64,000 nucleotides of DNA, taken from assembly GCF_020360975.1 (NCBI RefSeq), contig NW_025408669.1, positions 6,386,001-6,450,000 on the forward strand, given 5' to 3'. The stretch comes from Hirsutella rhossiliensis. Lineage: Eukaryota; Ascomycota; Sordariomycetes; Hypocreales; Ophiocordycipitaceae. Below the pieces are notes generated by a model. The model was given only the letters and a program-made list of their open reading frames with translations. It had not been told where the DNA came from and ran no database searches. Below, in pieces: positions 24,150-35,758 of the stretch (its first letter is position 1; every line of letters begins with the position of its first letter). The position numbers and the translations under genes are program-made.

Positions 24150-24644
24150 AGAAAGGGTACCGCTTCTTTAAGGGAGTACCCTACTACCCCTTAGGCGGAT
24201 AGGAAGTATTATAGCTATCCTAGAAGCAATTAAAAGCATAACGGCTAGCGAGAAGAATAAGGTTCTCGCTATACTAAGGGAGCTATTTATAAGACTAGCG
24301 TTAACCCCTATAACCTTAGTAATACTAATTATAGCGGCGGCACTACCGATATAGAAGCTACTTCCTTAGCCGACTTAAGATAGTAAGCCTAAGTCCTTTT
24401 ACTTCTTCCTTAGCTAGCTATAAATAAAGTTTATAATAAATAAGAAATAGGGCCTAAATAGCTATTATAATATAGCGTAGTATTCGCTCCTCTATACGCT
24501 ACTAGAGCCTTAAATATAGCGGATCTTTAGATTCTAAGATAAGGGCGGCCTTAAAAGTAAACGCGACCTATAGGACTTCTTTTAATACCTTATATATACG
24601 TTCGGTAATATATAGGAGTAGGAGAAGGTATAGGATAGGCTATA
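24150..24644 (+). pseudogene. Gypsy-2 gag, N-terminal part
   Basis: Reads GSIVAILEAIKSITAS-like, then KVLAILRELFIRLALTP, SFYFFLSQL and LNSYYNIA segments with TAG/TAA in place of Trp/Gln codons. Colinear with 58280-57780 (inverted) and with gypsy-1. Cut at 24644 by gypsy-3. Confidence 0.7.
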
Positions 24645-25094
24645 TGTTACGACCACGGCTACTAGGCCGCTAACGGTCGACCGTGTTAAGCACGTGACAC
24701 GGTCTAACGGATAAATAGTCGGCACGACCATCTAATAGATATAGGATCGAGGGGATCGTAGAGATCTAAGTAATCTAGGATTAACGAGATTACTGCGCTC
24801 TATACGATCCAACGTTAGGGATCATAGCTAGGCCCATGATCTAAGGATAGTCTCTACGGGTATATATAGCTACCTACTTTCACTCCTTTAGATAGATAGC
24901 TCTCTAGCTTTTAATATAGATCTTTATTACGATTCTATCTCTAATTCTAATTACCTAGTTATAGTCTACGGTCTACGACCTCCGACTTATCACTAACGTA
25001 ATATACTTATTATTGCTTAGACCACGCCCTATTATATCTGCTAATATAAACCCCTCGATAGGTTTATCCCTTAGGAATAACACTGGTCGTTATA
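24645..25094 (+). repeat. Gypsy-3 5' LTR
   Basis: Starts TGTTACGACCACGG and ends CACTGGTCGTTATA. A TATATATAGC box lies near 24861, and a CT-rich start-site region (CTTTCACTCC) follows. Confidence 0.9.
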
Positions 25095-25239
25095 CGTTAA
25101 AAGCTCTTATTTAGTGCAATACCGCGTTACTCTAAGCAATATCGTAACTATTAATATGCCTATATAGCAAGCTAGATTAACTAACTCTAGAGCCACTATA
25201 TCGCCTTAGGACATAATGCGCGAGATTATTACCCTTCGA

Positions 25240-26090
25240 TAAGAGGTATAGTTACTTAAGAACGGAGGAGGCAACGGATAAGTTAGGGACCTCGGAGAAG
25301 CAGTTAAACCAAAACAGCTAGGACTATTCGACGGTACTTATAGCACGCTTCGAGACTTTCTTACCTAACTTAAGGCCTACTACCGGTTTTATCCTACTAA
25401 ACTCTCGGACCTAGTCGAAAAGGTACTCTACGTAGGAAATTGTTTATCTAGAACGGCACTCGCCTAGTTTAGACCTATTATAAGGGACTTTCTCGACAAC
25501 TAACTAGCGCGACGAGATAACGAGATAGACGAAGTCTTTGCTAGTTTCTAAGGATTCGAAGAAGCTATTATAAAGGTATTTAGAATAACCGACGAGGAAC
25601 GAGAAGCCGAATAGAAACTTTAAGAACTCCGATAAAGGATCTTAATATCGGATTATGCTACGAAGTTCCGATAAGTTACCTTAAAGCTTAATTGGGACGA
25701 CGAACCTCTTATATCACGATTCTACGACGGGCTTAAAGAAGAAGTTAAGGACGAGCTCTATAAGGAAAATCGACCTAATAACCTCTCGGACTATATTGCT
25801 ATAGCAGTACGAATCGACGATAGATAGTATACGCGACGCTAAGAAAAGAAACAAAGAAGAGGAAACTAGAACCCTTCCTATAGGAATAACTTTAACCGAC
25901 GCGCTAACTATAAGAAGAAGCGCGAAACTCCTATTGCCTACGCCTATATAACTAACCTAGGTAGGATAGATCTAGATATAATATAGAAAAGCAAAGGAAA
26001 GTATTTTAACTGCGGGAAACCTAGACATTACTCTAAAGAACGTAGATAACCTCGTAAGGAGAAGAAAACCTACTAGGCACTAGCCCTAGA
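25240..26090 (+). pseudogene. Gypsy-3 gag with zinc knuckle
   Basis: Structural protein of the virus-like particle. Readable segments are KQLGLFDGT near 25300, LKAYYRFYPTKLSDLVEKVL near 25380, DEVFASF, ATKFRQVTLKLNWDDEP near 25665 and DELYKENRPNNLSDYIAIAV near 25750, the standard Retrotrans_gag pattern. A zinc knuckle FNCGKPRHYSKER lies at about 26000-26045 (CCHC with one Cys changed by RIP). Stops are TAA/TAG at former Gln/Trp codons. Confidence 0.82.
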
Positions 26091-27700
26091 AGGTAAGAAA
26101 CACCTAAACGCTACTAATAGATAGGAACTAAAGCATAAACTCTTTAGTTAGACTATATACTACGACGACGAATATACGGTATACTTAAGCGATAAGAACG
26201 GTACCGGATAGTTCCTAAAGCTACTAAAGAAAACCCTTATAATAATATAACGAAGGGATCCTAAAACATAGAAATAAGTTAAATTCGTAGAACCGGAATA
26301 CCCCTATCCTAAAGGAGTCTCCTAAGACTAGATTAAGAAGAACGGTAAACGATTCTAGGAAGATATACGAAATAAAAATCGATAATAACGACGGGCAGTC
26401 TATAAATAATACAATAAAGAAGATATAGACGTAGCCCTTATACTTACGAAACTCGGATAATAACCTAAGGAGGAATAACGAAGTATCGACGATATAAGCT
26501 CTAAAGAATAAGAAATACCTAGAGAAACGGAAGACGAGAACGAACTTATACTACTACCCTCGCTACTAAGGGAAAAAGCCACGATTAGAGAATACGCTCT
26601 ATACTTCGAAGAATTTGAAGAAATACTTAAAATTAGAACCTAATAAACACCTTAAATTCTTATAGAAAACTAATAAGCTATATTAATTCGATATTAACCG
26701 GCACTACGCGGAGGAGACTACGCTATAGCTATCGCCGTAATCGATACCTTTATAGCTCTATAACGAGAATAGTAACTACGAGGAGAATTTAGAGACGATC
26801 TATAAATACTACTTACTTATAAGTACTATAAGCATATTTTATAGATATTATACGTCTACCTAGATTATATAACATACTTCTAGATAAAGGCATAATACGA
26901 CGCCTTCCCGGTTAAGTTCGAAGGATAAGTACTTTCGAAACCCTACCTAAGCATAGAACTAGACTACTAGAAAATCGATTAACGCTACCCGAACGACTAA
27001 GTTATGTTATTAGAACCCGATTACGGTATACTACTCGAATGCCGCGATGATTACGGTTTATTAACGAGATATCTTTCGGAGATATATAAAATCTATAAAC
27101 ACGCTAAAATAGAAGAATAGCATAACGCTACTCGTTCTAAGATATCCGAACCCTTAATCTTCTAAAGACTTATATAATAAGTTAAATGCGATAAAGAAAA
27201 ATATAACGAATGCGTATACCTAAACTATAGAATTTATAAATACGAAAAAGCACGAGTATAGTATAAACGATATAACGGTATACTAAAAGATTATTAGTAG
27301 TACGTATAAAGGCTATAAGCTATATTCGACTAAGGAAGAATCGATATAGAAATACTACGTAAAAAATAGAAAGACGCTAAACGAAAACTTAACCTTTAGT
27401 ACGAAAACGAATAGAATTGCGAAGTATAGTACGCAATTAACTGCGAAGTAGTATAATGCAAACGATATAGCGTTAAGAAATAAGAAATCTTCGATTAGCT
27501 ATAAGAAATCAGTCTCTTAAGCCCCGACACGATACTATGCGATAAAAATATAAAGAAACGATATTAACAATAAATCGAAGAAGAATACCTAAATAAAACG
27601 AATAAGGACTAGGCAAAAAACGAGGTACGCTATCTATAAAAGGGCTATAGACTAGCACGATATAATAAGATCTAAGGACCCTATATATAGCAACGGCAAG
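26091..27700 (+). pseudogene. Gypsy-3 spacer region between gag and protease
   Basis: About 1.6 kb between the zinc knuckle and protease. It starts with HKLF-type sequence and a YYDDEYTVYLSDKNGTG segment at 26131-26205. The rest is charged and Tyr-rich (probably former Cys) with many RIP stops. No domain is recognised. Such a long spacer is unusual but is known in some fungal gypsy elements. Confidence 0.45.
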
Positions 27701-27719
27701 CTATAGCGACTAAATAGTA

Positions 27720-28060
27720 TTAGATATCTAAATCGTAGGACATTACGTACGTATACTTTTAGACTGCGGCGCGATAGGTAATTACGTTTTACTTAGAGTC
27801 GTTAATCGTTACCGACTTATATAGAGATATAAGAAAGATCTATATAAACTTACGAATATCGAAGGAGAGGCCTTTAACTATAATAACGGAATTATTAATA
27901 TAGAGATTAATTACCTCGATATTAATATCTAGGGCCACGACGAACGAGTTAACTTCGATATTATAGATATTAGAGAACACGACCTTATATTAGGACTTCT
28001 ATAGCTATAGGAGAGCAACCCACTAATTAACTAGAAAACTAGCTAGCTGCGTTAGAACGA
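27720..28060 (+). pseudogene. Gypsy-3 aspartic protease
   Basis: ILLDCGAIGNYV (about 27750-27785) matches the retropepsin active-site loop (D-S/C-G-A). REHDLILGLLWLQESNPLI (about 27975-28030) matches its conserved C-terminal half. It would cut the Gag-Pol polyprotein. Confidence 0.82.
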
Positions 28061-28539
28061 AGACGTAAGTTTCTAGGACTAGTAGATTTAGGAGAAAGCA
28101 AAATTTTACGATAATTTAGCTACTAAATAGGATAAAAGGGATAACCGTTTAAGTAAATTATTATAGGCTTTAGCGATATAAACGAAAATAGTAACCGAAC
28201 CGGCGGACACGATAAAATCAACTAATAAGACCTACGTACTAACTAACACGGCTATATAACCTAGCATCCGATATAAATAGAATAAAGGATATAATAAGAA
28301 GATCCGAAGAGTTATTGCTACTCTAAGGAAAGACCTTAAATAAATTAATAAAGAGCTCGAGTTAAGAGAAACCAGCTCTTAAAAGAAAGAATAAAGCCTA
28401 TAAGATAGAATAAAGAACATCCCCTAGGAATACCGGAAATACGATAAACTCTTTAAGGAAGAACTCGAGATAGGGTTACCCGAATATAGCTAATAAGACT
28501 ACGAAATTTGTCTTAAGGATAGAATAACGCCGACGTTCT

Positions 28540-29700
28540 ATAAGATCTATAACCTAAATAAAAAGCAACTATAAACGCTACGCGACTACCTCGACGAGAA
28601 TCTACGAAAGGGATATATACGAACGTTAATATCCGAAGCAGGCTACCTAGTTATATTTATTTTAAAGAAAAACGGCAAGCTACGACTAGTTATCGACTAT
28701 AGACGCTTAAACGATATTATAATAAAGGACCGAACACTATTACCGCTTATATCGGAACTACGAGATCGACTGCACGGCAAAAAATAGTTTATAGCCCTCG
28801 ACCTTAAAGGCGCCTATAACTTAATACGTATAAAAAAGGGACACGAATAGATAATAGCCTTTAGAACGAAATTCGGACTATTCGAATATCTAGTAATGCT
28901 ATTTAGACTTATAAATACACTAGCTACCTTCTAACGGATAATTAATAATATCCTATGCGAATACTTAGATATCTTTATAGTAGTATACCTAGATAATATC
29001 CTAATCTTCTCGGATACCCTAGAAGAATATAAGGAATACGTCTATAAGGTACTCCGCGTACTTTAGAATACGAATTTACTAGTTAAACTAGAGAAAAGTA
29101 AGTTCTATATATAGGAAGTAGACTTCCTTAGACATACGATCTTACTAGGGGAGATATAAATATAATAAGATAAGATTAACTTAGTTAAAGAATAGCTAAC
29201 GCTAAAGAACGTTAAGGACGTATAAAGTTTCCTAGGATTTATAAATTACTACCGACGATTTATTAAAGATTTCGGAAAGATTATAGTACTACTATACGAC
29301 TTAACGAAGAAGGAAAAAGAATTTATATAGGACGATAAAGCTAACGAAGCTTTCGAATATATTAAGACTACGATTACGTAAGAACTAGTCCTAACTACCT
29401 TCGATCTAGAACGATAAATCGAACTCGAAACCGATATATTAGACTTTGCTCTAGGAGTATAAATCGGATAAAAAGACGATAAAGGAAGACTACGACTAAT
29501 TATATTCTACTCGAAGAAGCTATATAGCGTAGAACTTAATTACCCTATCTACGACAAAGAATTCCTCGTAATTATTTAAGCTTTTAAGGAATTTCGATAC
29601 TACCTTCTTAGAAGTAAATATAAAGTTAAGGTCTATATAGACTATAAGAATATCTTATATTTTACAACGACGCAATAGTTAAACGGACGATAGATCCGAT
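28540..29700 (+). pseudogene. Gypsy-3 reverse transcriptase and RNase H
   Basis: RT motifs appear in order: SEAGYLVIFILKKNGKLRLV near 28640, IDYRRLNDI, ALDLKGAYNLIRI near 28800, FGLFEYLVMLF near 28880, YLDNILIFSD near 28985 (the YLDD catalytic motif with one D changed to N) and FLRHTILLGE. RNase H follows, with ETDILDFALGVQIGQ (29430-29475), FYSKKLYSVELNYPIYDKEF near 29510 and YIDYKNILYFTT near 29640. Confidence 0.87.
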
Positions 29701-29899
29701 AGGCCGAACACTTATTAGAATTCGACTACGAGATAATCTATAGAAAAGGAATAGAAAACGGTCGAGCTAATACCCTTAGTCGACGAAGTAACTACGATAT
29801 AGGAGCACCTATAGCAAAAGGACAGCTCCTAGAAATCAACGAAAACGGGAACTACTAGCAACGATAGCTAAACATAATATTTAAAGTATAACCTAATAA

Positions 29900-31230
29900 C
29901 TCGATATACTAGAAGATCCTAAAATAGATAAAAGAATATAAAGCACTAAAAGGATGCGATATAGGACATTTAGAAGTTCTAATATATAAAAACAAAATCT
30001 AGATACTACTAGAATTACGAGATAAAGTTATATAAGATATACACGAATATCTAATATATAGATACTAGGGAATCTAAAGAATAATAGAACGGATTAGACG
30101 ATAATATAATTTCCTATAGCTTAAAGAAGTAGTACGATAAGTTATTAAAGAATATAAACTTTACGTACGAAGTAAAGCTAAACGATATAAACTATACGGA
30201 GAATTGCAACCGCTACTAGTACTAGAGAAACTATAGGATTCGATAGCTTTCGACTATATTATAAAGCTACTACTATTAAAAGAACCTATAACTAACGTTA
30301 AGTATAATAGTATATTCGTTATTACTAATAGATTAACGAAGTACGGATACTTTTTACCGTATAAAGAAGCAAGCAATATAGAAGAGCTAGTATATATATT
30401 CCTACGAACTATTGTTAGCAATTACGGACTACCGAACGAGATTGTCTCTAATAAAGGAAGCACGTTTATAGCTAAGTTTTAGCAAGCTCTTATAGTATAA
30501 TTAGGGACGAAACATAAGCTTAGCATAGCTTATTACCTATAAATAGATAGATAAATAGAACGACTTAACTAAACGCTTAAATAATATTTACGATGCTATA
30601 TTAGCTACGAATAAAACGATTAGGTTAAATAGCTACTAATAGCGCAACTAGCTTATAATAGCTTAGTCACGGAAATAACTAAGCTCTTACTAGCATACGC
30701 TAATTACGGATATAACCTAGAAGTATTTAAGGTTACTCGATAAGGACTATAAGCGGAACGAGCGATACTATAAGCAGATTAGCTACGAAAATTATATAAA
30801 GAAATATAATAAGAACTTTAATTCGTTAGAGAACGAATGTCTACTTACTATAACTAGAAAAGATTATAGGGACTAATCTTTCGAGAGGGAGATATAGTCT
30901 ACCTCGTACGACGAAATATTAAAATAAAACGACTAAGCAATAAATTAGATTTTAAGAAACTTAGACCGTTTAAGGTTAAGGAAACTATTTTAAAAGTTAA
31001 CTACGAACTTTCGCTACTAATAATAATACGGATATACCTAATATTTTATATCTTATTATTAGAACTAGCGCCACGAAACGCTAAACTATAGGAAAAAATC
31101 GAAGTCGACGACGATTAAGAATACAAAGTAGAATAAATACTAGATATAAGAAAACAAGGTTAGCAATAAGAATACCTTATTAAGTAGAAGGGATACGGAC
31201 TAGAGGAAAATACCTAGGAACTACTTAAGC
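29900..31230 (+). pseudogene. Gypsy-3 integrase with C-terminal chromodomain
   Basis: Integrase core segments: DSIAFDYIIKL near 30240, FVITNRLTKYGYFLPYKEA near 30320, NYGLPNEIVSNKGSTF near 30420 (D changed to N) and ERLNQTLKQYLR near 30560. After GDIVYLVRRNIKI near 30890, a chromodomain EYKVEQILDIRKQGQQQEYL...KQKGYGLEEN lies at 31118-31230. This marks a chromovirus; the domain would read histone methylation and steer insertion to silent chromatin, which fits the nested location. Confidence 0.86.
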
Positions 31231-32047
31231 ACTTAACCTACTGCGGCTCCCTACTTCGATAATTTTACTAGAAGGTTTAGGAGGGATTAAAGGACTAAGA
31301 TCCGTAAACTCCTTACTAACACCGAACGAGGACTAATTCGCCTCGTTAAGAACGCCTAACGATTATAAGTTATTTGCCACCTAATGCTTATACGCATCGA
31401 GCGTAGGTAAAACGCTATCCTCGGCATCTACTTCTTAGATACTACGACGAAATAACTCGGAACTCTTTTCCTTCGCACGATTCTAAATCTTCCGGATACG
31501 AGCTAAACGATTAACGGCGATAGATATTTACGACTAAAGATTCGTAAGCTATGCCTAAAGCTCTAATAAGGCTTCCCTAGCTTCCTCCTCTTCGGAATAC
31601 AGCCTACGCTACTCCGCTAATAATTTAATTACTAAAAGAAATACGTTAGCTACTACGCGTAGAAAGAATTAGAAGATACCTATAAAAAGAGGCCACTAAA
31701 ACACTATTATAATAGGGACGACCACTAGCAATATAATTATTATAGCGCGAAGAATTTTCGGCTATCTAACAATTCGTCTTCTTCGCCTTAAAGCATCGAG
31801 TGCACGGTATATCGGCAGGATCTCTACTTAAGTCGATATGTTCGGCAAGAGCAGCGCGCTTAGAGGCTTTTCGGGAACGATTTTTTAGTATACGACTAGA
31901 TATACTATTAGCAGTATATCCCGAAAGGATAAAAGAAACAAGGAACGATATACTTACGCACGACGCGATAAGGGTATATTTATACACGGCGGCTAAGGCA
32001 GCTATAGTAGGTCTTGCGGATAAGACTAAAAGGAGGGGAGATATCAT
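31200..32047 (-). pseudogene. Gypsy-3 antisense accessory frame with Cys motif
   Basis: Minus-strand frame starting at the ATG at 32047, just inside the 3' LTR boundary, and open for 93 codons. It has a hydrophobic segment (residues about 10-45), a basic stretch (SSRILKNRSRKASKRAALAE) and PCTRCFKAKKTNC, a C-x2-C-x6-C motif like half a zinc cluster. The same frame continues leftwards with only TAA/TAG stops (candidate former Gln codons) through LIRALGIAYESLVVNIYRR to about 31200. It converges on the chromodomain end of pol. Unidentified. TGA cannot survive RIP, so the stop pattern is weak evidence. The overlapping plus frame (31800-32075) is taken as its shadow. Confidence 0.45.
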
Positions 32048-32496
32048 ATTACGACCACGGCTACTAGGCCGCTAACGGTCGACCGTGTTAAGCACGTGAT
32101 ACGGTCTAACGGATAAATAGTCGGCACGACTATCTAATAGATATAGGATCGAGGGGATCGCAGAGATCTAAGTAATCTAGGATTAACGAGATCACTGCGC
32201 TCTATGCGATCTAACGTTAGGGATTATAGCTAGGCCTATAATCTAAGGATAGTCTCTATAGGTATATATAGCTACCTACTTTCACTCCTTTAGATAGATA
32301 GCTCTCTAGCTTTTAATATAGATCTTTATCACGATTCTATCTCTAATTCTAATTACCTAGTTATAGTCTACGGTCTACGACCTCCGACTTATTACTAACG
32401 TAATATACTTATTATTGCTTAGACCACGCCCTATTATATCTGCTAATATAAACCCCTCGATAGGTTTATCCCTTAGGAATAACACCGGTCGTTATA
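32047..32496 (+). repeat. Gypsy-3 3' LTR
   Basis: Starts TATTACGACCACGG (TG changed to TA) and ends CACCGGTCGTTATA; 450 bp like its partner. Confidence 0.9.
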
Positions 32497-33960
32497 TAAA
32501 GGTATAGGTAGCCGACTACTATATCGACCTATAAGGGCATCTATATTAGCGGGGGAGACTATAGGTACCGGGCGCACTATATACTATAGAAGCTAAGGAG
32601 AAGGAGGGACCGCCGGAGCTAGATAAATAGAATAAGCTTTAAGGGAGGCTAGTCTAACTTATCTATAACTCTAGCGTCGTAGGTTACTTAGGTAGATAAG
32701 GCATAGTAGTAGGCCTTATAAGGGACTTTTACTAGCCCCTCTTATAGTATTATATTTATTACTTTCTTTATAACTATAATATTTATAGCTATATAAAGAT
32801 CTAAAAGGTATAGCTTAAGGGGCTACTAAAGTAGCTTTTAGTACTAGACCGGTTCTATATATATATATAGATAGACTTTATAATAGACCTCTTACTTATA
32901 AAGGGCGGTAACCGCTATATATAGGTAATTAAGGACTAACTTAGTAAATTAATAGTACTAAAGCTAATACTATCTATAAATATAAAAGCTTATATAGAGC
33001 GCTTTCTTTAATACTAAGCCCGCTTATATAGCTAGCTAGCCTTTATTATAAGCGATAGAGGGTTAAACTAAACTAGCTACTTTTAGTAGTACTTATACTA
33101 GCTACTTTAAATTATATAGCTACTTAGTATAGCTTATTACTTATAGACTAACGGGGGACTTAAGAGGGTTAACTAGGAAGCGTAAGTATACCTATAGGTA
33201 GTTATAGCCTATAACTAAGTAGACTAAGATCGCTAGCTCCCTGCTACCTAGCTCGCGCTAAATAGTAAACTATAAACCTTTATTAAAATAGCCTCCTTCT
33301 TTATAACGTATAGCTTTAAGCCGCCCTCCTTAATCTTATTTACCGTAGACGTAGTAGCGGAGTAGTATAGTAGTATATTACTAAAGAGCCGCGCTTCTAT
33401 ATTTATATAGAAGCTATAAGAAACTATAAAATACTACTAATCTATAATAGCTACTATAATATAAGATTAATAGTAGTATACTAATAAGACTAATACGTTA
33501 GTAGATAGGTTTATAGTAAGAGATAAAGTATAGCTCGACCTTTATAACTATAGGTTAGCGCGATTAAAGAAAAAGCTAGATTAGCTATATATAAAGTTTA
33601 TAGTATAGAAGGTCGTTAGCCTATAAGTAGTTAAGCTCGATAGTCTCTTAATAGGGGTCTATAATAGGGTTAACGTTAACCTCCTTTACTAAGCCTCCTT
33701 TAACCCGCTACTTAAATAAGAAATAGTAGACGCTTAACCGCCTATATTTAAGGTAAAAAGGGATAATAAATTCGAGGTTATAGAGATATAGGCTATATAT
33801 TAAAAGAAGGTAGGCTAAGGGAAACGCTAGGAGGTTCTTATTAAGTAGTATAGGTACCTTAACCTTATATAAGAACCTATATATAAGTTTATAAGAGCTA
33901 TAGCCCTTAATAAGTTCGAGGCCTTATATAAACTAATAAATAAGAGTAATAAACTAGTAG
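32497..33960 (+). pseudogene. Gypsy-2 pol remainder: integrase and chromodomain
   Basis: Starts abruptly at the equivalent of gypsy-1 position about 17665 and runs colinear with gypsy-1 to its chromodomain. There NKFEVIEIQAIY, KRQEVLIKQYRYLNLIQEP and YKFIRAIALNKFEALY are readable at 33765-33930. All upstream RT sequence is missing. Confidence 0.75.
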
Positions 33961-34059
33961 ACTATTAATAGCAGCCTAGGCTAGGACTATGAAGTAAGTA
34001 AAGTAAAAGGGGTAGTTATAGTAATATAAGTAATATAAGCGTAATAGTATAAGCGGAGA

Positions 34060-35000
34060 TAAAAATAGTATTTATTATAAAGTAAAGCCCTTAAACTACC
34101 TAAGCTTATTCCTTATCGTTATCGTTACCCTTATTATTATCTTTATTATTATTATCCTTATTAGCCTCTTCTTTCTTATTAGCGGCGGCGGCGGTCTCTA
34201 GGGCGCTAAGGCGGCCCTCTAAGCCTATAAGCTAGTTAGCGGCGGCGGCGGCTTTAAGGGTAGAGGGGCGGCGGCTAGCGGCGGCGGTAGGGGCAGCGGC
34301 GGTAGCGGAGGCGGGCACGGCTAAAAGGACCGCTAATAGGGCGACGGAGGCGGTATCCTTAGCGCTAGGTATATTAAAGGCGGAAGTAAGGGAGCGGAGG
34401 AGTAAGGACCTACTTAGGTATAAGGCCCTATTACTTAAGGGCGTAGAGGTTATAGTAGGCGGCGGCGGCAGCGGTAAGGCGCTTCTTAGTAGCCCCCCGC
34501 GCCTACCTATATAAGCCGGCCTTTTAAGCTAACGCCGTAGCGAGTAGGACGGGAGGCGCTGCTTTATAGGCACGGCCGGCGCGCGTATATTAATACTAGC
34601 TACCGCCGCGGCGGCGCCCGGCCTAGTTAAAGTAGTCGAGCTCCTATAATATATAACGTATATAGGGGGCTAAGCGGGCGGCGCCGGCCTATACTTAGCG
34701 CTTATACTATAGGAGGTTAGCGGATAATATCTATTACGCTTACTTAACTATAGACTTATAGGGGTAGCGGAGATAGAGGCGGGGGCTAAGGGGCCGGGCG
34801 TTATAGGTAGCGGTAAGGATAGCATCGTTACCTTAAAGGGCGATGTAAGGGTAAATAGCGTAGTAGAGGTAGCGGCGGCGGCGGTAAGAGCTATAGTAGT
34901 AGCGGTAGCGGCGGAGTTATCGTTAGCCGTAGCTAGTATAGCTTCGACGAATAACTCCGTACGCTCTAAGAAGGAGGAGGTAAGAGAGGGAGAGGTAAAT
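34060..35000 (-). pseudogene. Gypsy-2 antisense accessory frame (GC island)
   Basis: Second copy of the GC-rich antisense frame of gypsy-1, with runs of GGC/GCG codons at 34160-34340, 34460-34490 and 34870-34915. The C-terminus reads LEGRLSALETAAAANKKEEA followed by an N/D/K-rich tail and stop near 34060. The N-terminal part near 34930-35030 repeats the SPSPTSSFLER-type sequence. GC-rich DNA without CpA is immune to RIP, so it stands out from AT-rich surroundings. Confidence 0.5.
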
Positions 35001-35567
35001 ATATCTATCGCGGAAGTTAGTATAACGGAATATAGCCTCCCGCTTAATAGGGCGCGGAACTTACTAGTTAGAGTTATTATTATTATTAAGGCTATTATTA
35101 CTACTACTACTACTATTATAAATATACGTTAATAGAGCGGCCTATATAGCTAGGAACGGACTAATACCCTAAGTAGAGCGGAACTTACTTATTAATACTA
35201 CTACTATAGTTAAAGAAAGGAGAGAAAGAAGGGAAAGGGGAAGGGGGGGATGCCGCCTTATATACCCCTTAGTTAAGGATACTACCTAAGGTAAAGGGGA
35301 CGGGTAACCTAGAGCTTATATAGGTCCGGACCGGCCGCCGGCTACCTAGGGGTATATATAATAGGTTACGCCCTTATTTAAACGGCTAGCTAGCTAACGA
35401 GTATAGAGCTAGGTTCCGGCTACCTAGGCTAATAGGCGTAGGGATAATAGGGCTAGTAAGGCTAGCTTAATAAATAGGAAAGGGTAAGGAAGAGCTAGTA
35501 GCATAGGCTTAATTATATAGGAGTAGTTAATAAGGTAGCCCTACGCCGCGCTTAAAGGAGGGTATTA

Positions 35568-35753
35568 TATAAGAGTCTTTAACTATTATAGGTAATAGGC
35601 TTAAGCTATAGCCTAAGCTATATAGTTATATATAAAAGGCCGGATCTTATATATATAAGGGCGGGCTAGCTATATATAAAAGGGCTCTATATAGCTTATT
35701 AATATTATCTTATAAATAGCACCTATATATATACCTTTACCTACTCTATAATA
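35568..35753 (+). repeat. Gypsy-2 3' LTR
   Basis: 186-bp partner of 23924-24109, preceded by the purine tract AAAGGAGGG. Confidence 0.88.
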
Positions 35754-35758
35754 TAAAG

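Larger units (their letters stand above)
24645..32496 (+). mobile_element. Gypsy-3: complete Ty3/gypsy chromovirus, youngest layer
   Basis: 7852 bp with LTRs of 450 bp each (24645-25094 and 32047-32496). The LTRs differ at roughly a dozen to fifteen positions, all C/T or G/A. Gag, protease, RT, RNase H, integrase and a chromodomain can all be read in order on the plus strand. CpA and TpG are still present, unlike the surrounding element, so it was exposed to fewer RIP rounds. No target duplication is seen: the left flank is gypsy-2 gag and the right flank is gypsy-2 pol. Confidence 0.9.
23919..35758 (+). mobile_element. Gypsy-2: gypsy-1 family chromovirus carrying gypsy-3
   Basis: LTRs of exactly 186 bp at 23924-24109 and 35568-35753, flanked by TAAGG (23919-23923) and TAAAG (35754-35758), a 5-bp duplication with one G-to-A change. 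Own sequence is 3978 bp against 6948 bp in gypsy-1. The missing 2970 bp (gypsy-1 positions about 17666-20660: end of gag, protease, most of RT) lies exactly where gypsy-3 sits. It contains gag 24150-24644, integrase/chromodomain 32497-33960 and the GC-rich antisense frame 34060-35000. Confidence 0.87.

Noticed and set aside
26400..26582. 60-codon Ser-rich minus frame
   Set aside because: Shadow of the gypsy-3 gag-pol spacer; low complexity and no support on the other copies.
31800..32075. 91-codon plus frame at the gypsy-3 3' end
   Set aside because: Runs into the LTR and lacks motifs; treated as the shadow of the antisense Cys-motif frame, though the choice is not proven.
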